The notes under the pieces were generated by a model. That model did no database searches. It was given only the letters and a program-made list of their open reading frames with translations, and was not told where the DNA came from. Below, in pieces: positions 8,241-15,436 of a stretch of DNA of 64,000 nt. The number at the start of each line of letters is the position of its first letter. Position 1 is the first letter of the stretch. This DNA comes from an uncultured Selenomonas sp. (GTDB lineage Bacteria > Bacillota > Negativicutes > Selenomonadales > Selenomonadaceae), in NCBI GenBank assembly GCA_947167105.1, contig CAMVGU010000005.1, positions 1-64,000 on the forward strand, given 5' to 3'. A program made the position numbers and the translations under genes.

Positions 8241-8301
8241 TGTGGCATCTTGAGAGGAGCATTTTTCCTTTTAAGAGTATAGATATATGGGAGGGCGTTC
8301 T

Positions 8302-9819
8302 ATGTCTGGTATCGTGTATTTGGTGGGGGCCGGGCCGGGGGATTACCGGCTTATCAGCCTGAAGGCGGTGGATTGCCTGAAAGCAGCGGAGGTGGTGGTC
8401 TATGACCGCCTGGCCGACCCGCGCATCCTGCAGTGGGCGCCGGATGAGGCCGAGTATATCTATGTGGGCAAGGCCTCCAGCCAGCACACCATGAAGCAGG
8501 AGGATATCAGCCAGCTCTTGGTGGACAAGGCCAGGGCAGGCAAGACAGTGGTGCGCCTGAAGGGGGGCGACCCCTTCGTGTTCGGGCGCGGCGGGGAGGA
8601 GGCCCTGCTGCTGCGGGAGAACAATCTGCCCTTTGAAATCGTGCCGGGCATCACCTCGGCTATCTCCGTGCCGGCCTATGCGGGCATTCCCGTCACCCAC
8701 AGAGGGGTGGCGACTTCCTTTGCTGTGGTGACAGGACATGAAGATGAAAAAAAAGGCGAATCGAATATGCGCTGGGATAAGCTCTCGACCGGCGTTGATA
8801 CGCTGGTCTTTTTGATGGGAGTGGCGAATCTGCCCCATATCACGGAGCAGCTTATCAGCCACGGACGCCCTGCCGATACGCCTGCGGCGGTTATCCGCTG
8901 GGGCACGAAGCCGGAGCAGCGGGTGCTGGAAACTACTTTGGGCACGGCAGCGGAGGATGTGGCAAAGGCCGGATTAAAGCCGCCTGCCGTCTTTATTGTG
9001 GGTGAGGTGGTGAAGCTGCGGCAAAAGCTGCGGTGGTTCGATGATGCGGAGAGCCGCCCGCTGTTTGGCAAGAGGATTCTGGTCACTCGTGCCCGCAGCC
9101 AGGCGTCAAAGCTGACGGCAGCCCTGGAGCAGATGGGAGCGCAGGTCATCGAGGCCCCTGCCATTGAGCTGCAGGCACCGGCAGATGATTATGCTGCCCT
9201 GGATAAGGCCATAGGCCATTTGCAGGATTATAAGTGGCTGATTTTCACCAGTGCCAACGGCGTGGAGCATTTCTTCAAGCGGCTGGCCCTGGCGGGCAAG
9301 GATGCCCGTGCCCTGGGCTATGCCCGGATTGCAGCCATAGGTGCCGCTACGGCGGCGAAGCTCACGGAGTACGGCATCAGGGCAGATGTGGTGCCGGGAG
9401 AGTACCGGGCAGAGGCCGTGCTGGAAGCGCTGCAGGGCAAGTTGCCGCCCCGGGCCGAAATACTTATTCCCCGGGCCGAGGAAGCGCGGGAAATCCTGCC
9501 GGACACCTTGCGGGCACAGGGGCATAAGGTGGATGTGGTGCCTGCCTACCGGACTGTGCAGGGGGAGGCTGACGGCGCCTCACTCCGGGAGCAGATGGAG
9601 GGCGGTAAGATTGACCTTGTCACCTTCACCAGTTCCTCCACCGTCACGAATTTGCTGAAGATAATTGGTGATGCCGGGCCGCTGCAGGGGATCAGGACTG
9701 CCTGTATCGGCCCCGTTACGGCAGAGACTGCCAGAAAGAAGGGCATAGAGCCGGATATTGTGGCAGAGGAATATACAATCAATGGGCTAGTGAAGGCCAT
9801 TGCCGAAAGGAAGCTTTGA
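8302..9819 (+). CDS. cobA-hemD: uroporphyrinogen-III C-methyltransferase / uroporphyrinogen-III synthase fusion
   Basis: A 505-residue bifunctional enzyme. Residues 1-245 are the SAM-dependent methyltransferase (VYLVGAGPGDYRLISLKA at the start, KGGDPFVFGRGGEEA loop), which converts uroporphyrinogen III to precorrin-2. Residues about 250-505 are HemD (from GKRILVTRARSQASKL, with TFTSSSTVTNLLK near the end), which cyclises hydroxymethylbilane to uroporphyrinogen III. The fusion is common in Firmicutes and channels product toward siroheme and cobalamin. The ATG at 8302 has GGGAGGG 6 nt upstream and is preferred over 8287. It is followed one base later by hemB. Confidence 0.96.
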   Translation: MSGIVYLVGAGPGDYRLISLKAVDCLKAAEVVVYDRLADPRILQWAPDEAEYIYVGKASSQHTMKQEDISQLLVDKARAGKTVVRLKGGDPFVFGRGGEEALLLRENNLPFEIVPGITSAISVPAYAGIPVTHRGVATSFAVVTGHEDEKKGESNMRWDKLSTGVDTLVFLMGVANLPHITEQLISHGRPADTPAAVIRWGTKPEQRVLETTLGTAAEDVAKAGLKPPAVFIVGEVVKLRQKLRWFDDAESRPLFGKRILVTRARSQASKLTAALEQMGAQVIEAPAIELQAPADDYAALDKAIGHLQDYKWLIFTSANGVEHFFKRLALAGKDARALGYARIAAIGAATAAKLTEYGIRADVVPGEYRAEAVLEALQGKLPPRAEILIPRAEEAREILPDTLRAQGHKVDVVPAYRTVQGEADGASLREQMEGGKIDLVTFTSSSTVTNLLKIIGDAGPLQGIRTACIGPVTAETARKKGIEPDIVAEEYTINGLVKAIAERKL

Positions 9820-9820
9820 G

Positions 9821-10846
9821 ATGCTGAACCAGAAATTACGTCCACGCCGTATGCGCCTGACACCTGCCTTGCGCTCCATGGTGCGGGAGACTACCTTGTC
9901 CGTCAGGGATTTTATCTATCCCCTGTTCCTTGTGCCGGGCACGGGGGTCAGGGAGGAAATCCCCTCCATGCCGAATTGCTTCCATCTGTCCGTGGATATG
10001 GCGGTGGAGGAAGCAAGGAAGGTTGCTGCCCTGGGTATTCCCGCCATTGAGGTCTTTGGCATACCGGAGTACAAAGATGAGCAGGGCAGCTCGGCCTGGG
10101 ATATGGAGAGCCCCGTGCAGCGTGCTATCACGGCCATCAAGCAGGCCCTGCCGGAGCTGGTCATCATTGCCGATGTCTGCATGTGCGAGTACACGAGCCA
10201 CGGGCACTGCGGCCTGCTGGTGCGTGATGAGGAGCAGCAGGCGGCGCCCCGCGGCTGCGGCGGTGGCTATGTGGACAATGATGCCACATTGAAGCTCCTG
10301 CAGAAAAATGCCCTGTCCCAGGCAGAAGCCGGGGCGGATATTGTGGCGCCCTCTGATATGATGGATGGCCGGGTGGCTGCCATTCGCGAGATCCTGGACG
10401 AGCATGGCTTTATCAACACTGCCATTATGAGCTACGCTATCAAGTATGCTTCCGGCTACTACGGCCCCTTCCGGGATGCGGCGGACAGCGCCCCGGAGTT
10501 CGGCGACCGCCGCCAGTACCAGATGGACCCTGCCAACCGCCGGGAGGCCATGAAGGAACTGGAACTGGATATGGCCGAGGGTGCGGATATGATCATCGTG
10601 AAGCCGGCCATGGCCTATCTGGATATTGTGCGGGAGGCCAAGGAGCGTTGCAATCTGCCCCTGGTCACGTACAATGTGAGCGGCGAGTACGCCATGGTCA
10701 AGGCTGCCGCTGCCCAGGGCTGGATCGATGAGCCGCGCATTGTGCTGGAAACCCTGAACTGCATGAAGCGTGCAGGGGCGGAGATGATTATTACCTACCA
10801 TGCACTGGATGCGGCCAAATGGCTGAATGAGGGGGTTGTCTACTGA
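9821..10846 (+). CDS. hemB: delta-aminolevulinic acid dehydratase (porphobilinogen synthase)
   Basis: HemB condenses two 5-aminolevulinates to porphobilinogen. The active-site lysines lie in the KYASGYYGPFRDAA and MIIVKPAMAYLD regions. DVCMCEYTSHGHCG carries the three-cysteine zinc site, so this is the zinc-dependent type. At 341 residues the length is normal. The ATG at 9821 follows the cobA-hemD stop by one base and has GAAAGGAAG upstream. Its stop overlaps the hemL start (TGATG). Confidence 0.97.
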   Translation: MLNQKLRPRRMRLTPALRSMVRETTLSVRDFIYPLFLVPGTGVREEIPSMPNCFHLSVDMAVEEARKVAALGIPAIEVFGIPEYKDEQGSSAWDMESPVQRAITAIKQALPELVIIADVCMCEYTSHGHCGLLVRDEEQQAAPRGCGGGYVDNDATLKLLQKNALSQAEAGADIVAPSDMMDGRVAAIREILDEHGFINTAIMSYAIKYASGYYGPFRDAADSAPEFGDRRQYQMDPANRREAMKELELDMAEGADMIIVKPAMAYLDIVREAKERCNLPLVTYNVSGEYAMVKAAAAQGWIDEPRIVLETLNCMKRAGAEMIITYHALDAAKWLNEGVVY

Positions 10847-12165
10847 TGCTGAATCTGGAAAAATCCGCTGCGGCCTTTGAGGAAGCCAAGGGCCTGATGC
10901 CGGGGGGCGTGAACAGCCCGGTGCGCTCCTATGCGAATGTGGACGGCGGCCCGCCCTTTATAGCCCGTGCCGAGGGAGCCAGGATTTACGATATTGACGG
11001 CAATGAATACATAGACTATGTGGGCTCCTGGGGCCCCATGGTGGTGGGCCATGCCCATCCCCAGGTGGTGCAGGCCCTGCAGGAAGCGGCCACCCGTGGC
11101 ACGAGCTACGGCGCCCCCACCTGCATAGAGAGCGAGCTGGCGAAGCTTATCATGCAGGTCATGCCCTCCATCGAGATGATTCGCATGGTCAATTCCGGCA
11201 CCGAGGCCACCATGAGTGCCCTGCGCCTGGCCCGTGGCTTCACGGGCCGGGAAAAAATCGTGAAGTTCATCGGCTGTTACCACGGTCACAGCGACAGCCT
11301 GCTGGTCAGCGCAGGCTCCGGCATGGCCACCTTCGGCGTGCCCAGCAGCCCCGGCGTCACCAGGGGCACGGCGGCGGACACCATTGCCATACCCTATAAC
11401 GATCCCGAGGCCTTCCAAAAGCTGATGGAGGAGCACGGCTCCGAGATTGCAGCCGTTATCGTGGAGCCGGTGGCCGGCAATATGGGCTGCGTACTGCCCC
11501 GCCAGGGCTATTTGCGCCTGCTCAGGAAGCTTACGGAGGAGCAGGGGGCCTTGCTGATTTTCGATGAGGTCATGTGCGGCTTCCGCGCCTCCCTGGGGGG
11601 AGCACAGGCGGCCTACGGCATCACCCCTGACCTTACCTGCCTGGGCAAGATTATCGGCGGCGGCCTGCCGGTGGCGGCCTACGGCGGGCGCCGGGAAATC
11701 ATGGAGAAAATTTCCCCCGCAGGTCCCGTCTATCAGGCGGGCACCCTCTCCGGCAATCCCCTGGCCATGACAGCGGGCCTGGCTACCCTTTCCATCATCA
11801 CCGCCGAGCCGGAGCCGGGGGAGGCCGACTACAGCCGCATGCTGACGCTGAAGACAAAGAAGCTGCTGCTGGGCTGGCAGGCCAAGGCCCGGGAAGCGGG
11901 CGTCACCGTACAGGCCCATCAGGCCGGCTCCATGTTCGGCATTTTCTTCAATGAAAAGGAAGTATGGGATTATGAGGATGCCGCTGCCTCCGACCAGGAG
12001 GCTTTCAAGGTCTGGTTCAAGTCCATGCTGGAGCAGGGCATCTACCTTGCTCCTTCCCAGTTCGAGACCCTCTTTATGAGCGGTGCCCACACGGATGAGG
12101 ACATTGAGCGCACCATTGAGGCTGCAGGCACGGCCTTCCAAAAGGTGGCAGAGAGCCGCAAATAA
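10846..12165 (+). CDS. hemL: glutamate-1-semialdehyde 2,1-aminomutase
   Basis: HemL is the PLP enzyme that converts glutamate-1-semialdehyde, the HemA product, to 5-aminolevulinate. The 439-residue sequence has PGGVNSPVRSY at the start, MVNSGTEATMSALRLAR, IFDEVMCGFR and the PLP lysine in LGKIIGGGLPVAAYGG (about residue 268). It is the last gene of the operon, with a one-base overlap with hemB. A REP-like repeat begins directly at its stop codon and may protect or terminate the transcript. Confidence 0.97.
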   Translation: MLNLEKSAAAFEEAKGLMPGGVNSPVRSYANVDGGPPFIARAEGARIYDIDGNEYIDYVGSWGPMVVGHAHPQVVQALQEAATRGTSYGAPTCIESELAKLIMQVMPSIEMIRMVNSGTEATMSALRLARGFTGREKIVKFIGCYHGHSDSLLVSAGSGMATFGVPSSPGVTRGTAADTIAIPYNDPEAFQKLMEEHGSEIAAVIVEPVAGNMGCVLPRQGYLRLLRKLTEEQGALLIFDEVMCGFRASLGGAQAAYGITPDLTCLGKIIGGGLPVAAYGGRREIMEKISPAGPVYQAGTLSGNPLAMTAGLATLSIITAEPEPGEADYSRMLTLKTKKLLLGWQAKAREAGVTVQAHQAGSMFGIFFNEKEVWDYEDAAASDQEAFKVWFKSMLEQGIYLAPSQFETLFMSGAHTDEDIERTIEAAGTAFQKVAESRK

Positions 12166-12236
12166 GCCTTCCACTCCGGGGAAGGGTAGAAACATGCCGG
12201 TGGCATGTTTCTGGCGTAAGCGGTGGATGAGGTCTT
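12166..12236 (-). repeat. REP-like dispersed repeat, copy 3 (inverted)
   Basis: Read on the minus strand it has the same core CCTCATCCACCGCTTACG and ends in CCTTCCCC...GGAAGGCTT. The variable middle holds a separate hairpin GAAACATGCC-GGTGGCATGTTTC. It begins at the hemL stop codon. Confidence 0.7.
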
Positions 12237-12390
12237 GGGCAGGGCTTGCACAAACAAATAAAAAATATTTCCATTGCTAGCAGGTTTTTGCCTGTCTTTG
12301 TGGAATAGTACACATGCAAAGGTTTATTGAGGAATACCCTGTGGGGCATTGCCAGCATCAGTCCTATATTCATGCTGAGGAGGAGTATAT

Positions 12391-12924
12391 ATGGCAGAAG
12401 AGCTCAAGCAAAACGAGGAAGTAACCAGAAAACTGGCTGCCTCCATCGAGGAGATTGCAACATCTACCCAGACGGTCTATGAGGCTGTGGAGCAGGTGGC
12501 GAAAAGCGCCAGTGCCCTGGCCAAGGCCGGCCAGGAGTCTGTGGAGCAGGCGAAGTTCCTGCAGGAGAAGAATGCCGATACCATCAAGGTTATCGACTTC
12601 ATTACGAATATCGCTGGCCAGACCAATCTCCTGGGCCTGAACGCTGCCATTGAGGCTGCCCGCGCCGGTGAGCAGGGCCGCGGCTTTGCCGTCGTTGCGG
12701 AGGAAGTCCGCAAGCTGGCTGAACAGTCCCGCGAAGCTACCGAGAAGATCCAGTCCACCCTGACTGAGATGAATAAGGCCGTTGAAGGCATCTCCAAGTC
12801 CATTGAGACCACCGGCTCCATCAGTGAGGAGCAGGCTGCTTCCACCGAGGAAATCACTGCGAACCTCTCCCGCGTGACCAAGGCGGCAGAGGAACTCAAG
12901 CGCTATGTGGAGAGCCTGAACTAA
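12391..12924 (+). CDS. receptor-less methyl-accepting chemotaxis signalling domain protein
   Basis: A 177-residue protein that consists only of the cytoplasmic signalling bundle of a chemoreceptor. The hairpin tip that binds CheA and CheW is intact: [24 protein letters not shown] then [17 protein letters not shown], flanked by coiled-coil heptads including [10 protein letters not shown] and a methylation-like [10 protein letters not shown] segment. There is no transmembrane segment, HAMP or sensor domain. It might modulate another receptor array or sense through a partner. It is flanked by a repeat and a terminator, so it is a single-gene unit. Confidence 0.9.
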   Translation: MAEELKQNEEVTRKLAASIEEIATSTQTVYEAVEQVAKSASALAKAGQESVEQAKFLQEKNADTIKVIDFITNIAGQTNLLGLNAAIEAARAGEQGRGFAVVAEEVRKLAEQSREATEKIQSTLTEMNKAVEGISKSIETTGSISEEQAASTEEITANLSRVTKAAEELKRYVESLN

Positions 12925-12943
12925 TATTTAAGAGAAAGTGGAA

Positions 12944-12969
12944 GGCACGGCCCCGGCTGTGCCTTTTTT
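12944..12969 (+). terminator. rho-independent terminator
   Basis: GGCACGGCC pairs with GGCTGTGCC (one G-U pair) followed by TTTTTT. It lies 20 nt after the chemotaxis-domain gene. Confidence 0.8.
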
Positions 12970-12991
12970 GCGTGGGCTCCTTAAGTTTCCC

Positions 12992-13020
12992 TTGACAAGG
13001 CAGTGCCGTCTACGTATAAT
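12992..13020 (+). promoter_or_regulatory. consensus sigma-70 promoter of the tRNA operon
   Basis: TTGACA at 12992-12997 and TATAAT at 13015-13020 are both perfect, with a 17-bp spacer. The first tRNA starts about 95 nt downstream. Confidence 0.92.
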
Positions 13021-13114
13021 AAGGAACGTGAGTGCGACGCATCAGTGTATTTGCCTAGTTCTGCTACTATTTTCTGTTTTGCTCACGTTTGTATAGTCAG
13101 GAAACCTGCTTGTT

Positions 13115-13190
13115 GGTTCACTAGCTCAGTTGGTAGAGCACCTGACTTTTAATCAGGTTGTCCCGGGTTCGACCCCCGGGTGAGCCACCA
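13115..13190 (+). tRNA. tRNA-Lys (TTT)
   Basis: A 76-nt cloverleaf: acceptor GGTTCAC/GTGAGCC, D arm GCTC-AGTTGGTA-GAGC, anticodon stem CCTGA/TCAGG with loop CTTTTAA (anticodon TTT), T arm CCGGG-TTCGACC-CCCGG, discriminator A and an encoded CCA. Confidence 0.97.
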
Positions 13191-13193
13191 TAT

Positions 13194-13270
13194 GGCCCGG
13201 TAGTTTAGTTGGTTAGAACGCCGCCCTGTCACGGCGGAGGTCAGGAGTTCAAGTCTCCTTCGGGTCGCCA
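13194..13270 (+). tRNA. tRNA-Asp (GTC)
   Basis: A 77-nt cloverleaf: acceptor GGCCCGG/TCGGGTC, anticodon stem CCGCC/GGCGG with loop CTGTCAC (anticodon GTC), T loop TTCAAGT, discriminator G and an encoded CCA. It lies 3 nt after tRNA-Lys in the same transcript. Confidence 0.97.
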
Positions 13271-13271
13271 T

Positions 13272-13347
13272 GCCTCGGTAGCTCAGTTGGTAGAGCAGGG
13301 GACTGAAAATCCCCGTGTCAGTGGTTCGATTCCGCTCTGAGGCACCA
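13272..13347 (+). tRNA. tRNA-Phe (GAA)
   Basis: A 76-nt cloverleaf: acceptor GCCTCGG/CTGAGGC, anticodon stem GGGGA/TCCCC with loop CTGAAAA (anticodon GAA), T loop TTCGATT, discriminator A and an encoded CCA. Last gene of the tRNA operon. Confidence 0.97.
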
Positions 13348-13360
13348 CTTGCTTAAGACA

Positions 13361-13382
13361 GCCCGCTTCGGCGGGCTTTTTT
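13361..13382 (+). terminator. terminator of the tRNA operon
   Basis: GCCCGC-TTCG-GCGGGC followed by TTTTTT, 13 nt after tRNA-Phe. A UUCG tetraloop stem with a strong U-run. Confidence 0.92.
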
Positions 13383-13518
13383 GTGTCTTTTGGGAGAAAG
13401 TTGCCTCTGCAAACTTTAATCATATTTTAATTTACTTTTTGGGCGAAATGTCCGATAATATAAGTGTAAGAAAGATTTTCAGAGTCAACTGTCTTAATTA
13501 GAAATGGGGTTGAACAAG

Positions 13519-14475
13519 ATGAAACGAATCAGGCACTTATTGGGAACGATGGCAGTGATGCTTTCGCTGCTGCTGATGCTGACCGCCAGCACCTTTGCGG
13601 CTTCGGGCACTGACTGGGAGCAGGGCGTGATTGAGGTGGAAGGCATGGGCATGGCTCCTTCCTTTGCGCGCAATCAGCAGCATGCCTACATGCTGGCGAA
13701 GCGGGCGGCTATGGCAGATGCCTATCGCCTGTTGGCCGAGGAGATCAAGGGCGTGGATGTGGATGCAACCACCACCGTGGAGAACATGATGGTCAGCAGC
13801 GATGTTGTTACCACAAGGGTGAATGCCCTGATCAAGGGTGCCAAGATCACGGCAGTCAAGGACATGGGCGGCGGTGCCGTTTCCGTCGTAATGCAGATGC
13901 CCATGTTCGGCACCGGCAGCTCCCTGGCCAGCGCAGTGCTGCAGCGCCCGGCTTCTGTCGAGCCCTATCCTGATATCGTGCCGGATGTGACTCCTTCCCA
14001 GCCGATTTCCATTGACAAGTATCCTGACTACACGAAGGTGGAGCCCAAACAGCCGACCTATCAGCCCACCGTTCCCAATACCGGCTCCACAGGCCCCATT
14101 TACGGCCCGGGCAGCTCCGCTGCCAAGGCTCCTTCCGGGCGCGCCATCGGCGGCTACACCGGCCTGATCGTGGACTGCCGCGGCTTCGCCCTGAAGCCGG
14201 TGATGAGCCCGGTCATCAAGAATGCAGAGGGCACACCGATTTACGGCTACAAGAATCTCGATTATGACAAGGTCGTGTCCAACGGCATGGCCGGCTATAC
14301 CAATGACATTACCCGTGCAGCCCGCGCCGGCAGCCATCCCCTGGTGGTGAAGGCCATCGCCGTGGCTGATATGAACGGCAATCCCGTCCTCTCCGTAGCA
14401 GATGCGAACCGCGTGCTCATCGAGAATGGTGCCACGGGCTTCCTGGACAGCGCCAGGGTGGTATTTGTCCGCTGA
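13519..14475 (+). CDS. secreted LPP20-family-like protein
   Basis: A protein of about 318 residues with a clear signal peptide (MKRIRHLLGT, a hydrophobic core, then TASTFAAS), exported to the periplasm or envelope. Residues about 30-135 resemble the LPP20 family (VIEVEGMGMAP, then QHAYMLAKRAAMADAYRLLAEEIKGV). A Pro/Ser/Thr-rich linker follows (about 145-205), then a C-terminal domain starting at GGYTGLIVDCRGFALKPVMSPVI that occurs with LPP20 in other diderms. No lipobox Cys is visible, so it is probably soluble or loosely attached. ATG at 13519 gives a standard signal peptide; an in-frame ATG at 13504 is possible. Function is unknown. Confidence 0.75.
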   Translation: MKRIRHLLGTMAVMLSLLLMLTASTFAASGTDWEQGVIEVEGMGMAPSFARNQQHAYMLAKRAAMADAYRLLAEEIKGVDVDATTTVENMMVSSDVVTTRVNALIKGAKITAVKDMGGGAVSVVMQMPMFGTGSSLASAVLQRPASVEPYPDIVPDVTPSQPISIDKYPDYTKVEPKQPTYQPTVPNTGSTGPIYGPGSSAAKAPSGRAIGGYTGLIVDCRGFALKPVMSPVIKNAEGTPIYGYKNLDYDKVVSNGMAGYTNDITRAARAGSHPLVVKAIAVADMNGNPVLSVADANRVLIENGATGFLDSARVVFVR

Positions 14476-14540
14476 AGCAACCCCGGTGCAGGCACGGTAC
14501 TGGAAATCAAGGGACAGTGCTGTGTTGCATATAAAAAAAA

Positions 14541-14572
14541 CTGTCGGCAGGCGATTTGCCGGCAGGTTTTTT
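14541..14572 (+). terminator. rho-independent terminator
   Basis: CTGTCGGCA pairs with TGCCGGCAG (one G-U pair) around GGCGATT, followed by TTTTTT. It lies 65 nt after the LPP20-like gene and has A-runs on the left, so it could work in both directions. Confidence 0.85.
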
Positions 14573-14668
14573 ATTGCACGGGGGCTTGCGTTCTCTGCCT
14601 GAATCTAGTACAATGATGAACCAACAAGAGAGAATAATACAAAGACATGGTAGCAGGAGTGTGGATAT

Positions 14669-15436
14669 ATGTTTCTTGAAGAAAGACAGGAAATCATTCT
14701 GCAGATGCTGGCAACCGATGGCAAGGTCAAGGTGCGGGAGCTGAGCGAAAAATTCAAGGTCACGGAGGACTGCATACGCAAGGATTTGGGGTCGCTGGAG
14801 AAGCAGGGCAGGCTGAAGCGTACCTACGGGGGCGCGGTGCGCCTCCGTGAGAACAGCCATATGGTGGAGGTCAGTAAGCACCGCCATACGGATGTGGAGG
14901 CCAAGCAGCGCATTGCCCAGGCGGCGGTGCGCCTGATTCACGAGCGCGATATGGTCTTTCTGGACATTTCGACCAGCAATCTGGCGATTGCGGAACTCTT
15001 GGTGAAGTCCGGGCGGGATATCACCGTGGCCACGAATATGATTGATATTTTGGTGATACTGGCCCGCAATCCGAAAATCCGGGTGATTTTCGCGGGGGGC
15101 AAGATCAATAAGAGCCGGGATGGATTCTGGGGCGGCATGACGCTGGATTTCATCTCCCGCCTGAAGCCGGATGTTGCCTTTGTGGGGGCCGTGGGCGTGG
15201 ATGTGAAGGAAAACAGCGTTTCCACCTACGATATTGATGACGGCATCAACAAGGCGGCTATCATCCGCCACAGCAAGAAGGCTTATGTGGTGGCGGAGGC
15301 CCGCAAGCTCTCCACGGACGGCAACTACAACTACACGACCCTGGATACCCTCTCCGGGCTGATTACGGATTCCATGCCTTCCAAGGAGATACAGGAAGCT
15401 GCTGATTCCTACGGGGTGGAAATCATCCTGCCATGA
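14669..15436 (+). CDS. DeoR/GlpR-family transcriptional regulator
   Basis: A 255-residue sugar-phosphate-responsive repressor type. The N-terminal winged helix-turn-helix is typical (ERQEIILQMLATDGKVKVRELSEKFKVTEDCIRKDL, written here in parts as ERQEIILQML and VTEDCIRKDLGSLEKQG), followed by the RTYGGAV motif and a DeoR C-terminal ligand domain (FLDISTSNLAIAELL; VIFAGGKINKSRDGFWG). The usual target operon of sugar metabolism is not adjacent. Instead its stop overlaps the start of an LtaS-like gene (ATGA), so the two are co-transcribed; regulation of envelope synthesis is possible but not shown. Confidence 0.9.
   Translation: MFLEERQEIILQMLATDGKVKVRELSEKFKVTEDCIRKDLGSLEKQGRLKRTYGGAVRLRENSHMVEVSKHRHTDVEAKQRIAQAAVRLIHERDMVFLDISTSNLAIAELLVKSGRDITVATNMIDILVILARNPKIRVIFAGGKINKSRDGFWGGMTLDFISRLKPDVAFVGAVGVDVKENSVSTYDIDDGINKAAIIRHSKKAYVVAEARKLSTDGNYNYTTLDTLSGLITDSMPSKEIQEAADSYGVEIILP

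Noticed and set aside
8016-8282. Open frames in the hemC to cobA interval
   Set aside because: They are made of inverted repeats and encode low-complexity Gly/Pro strings.
10840-12195. A 451-codon open frame on the minus strand opposite hemL
   Set aside because: It is the mirror of a GC-rich gene with strong third-position bias; no ribosome site or family resemblance, while hemL is certain.
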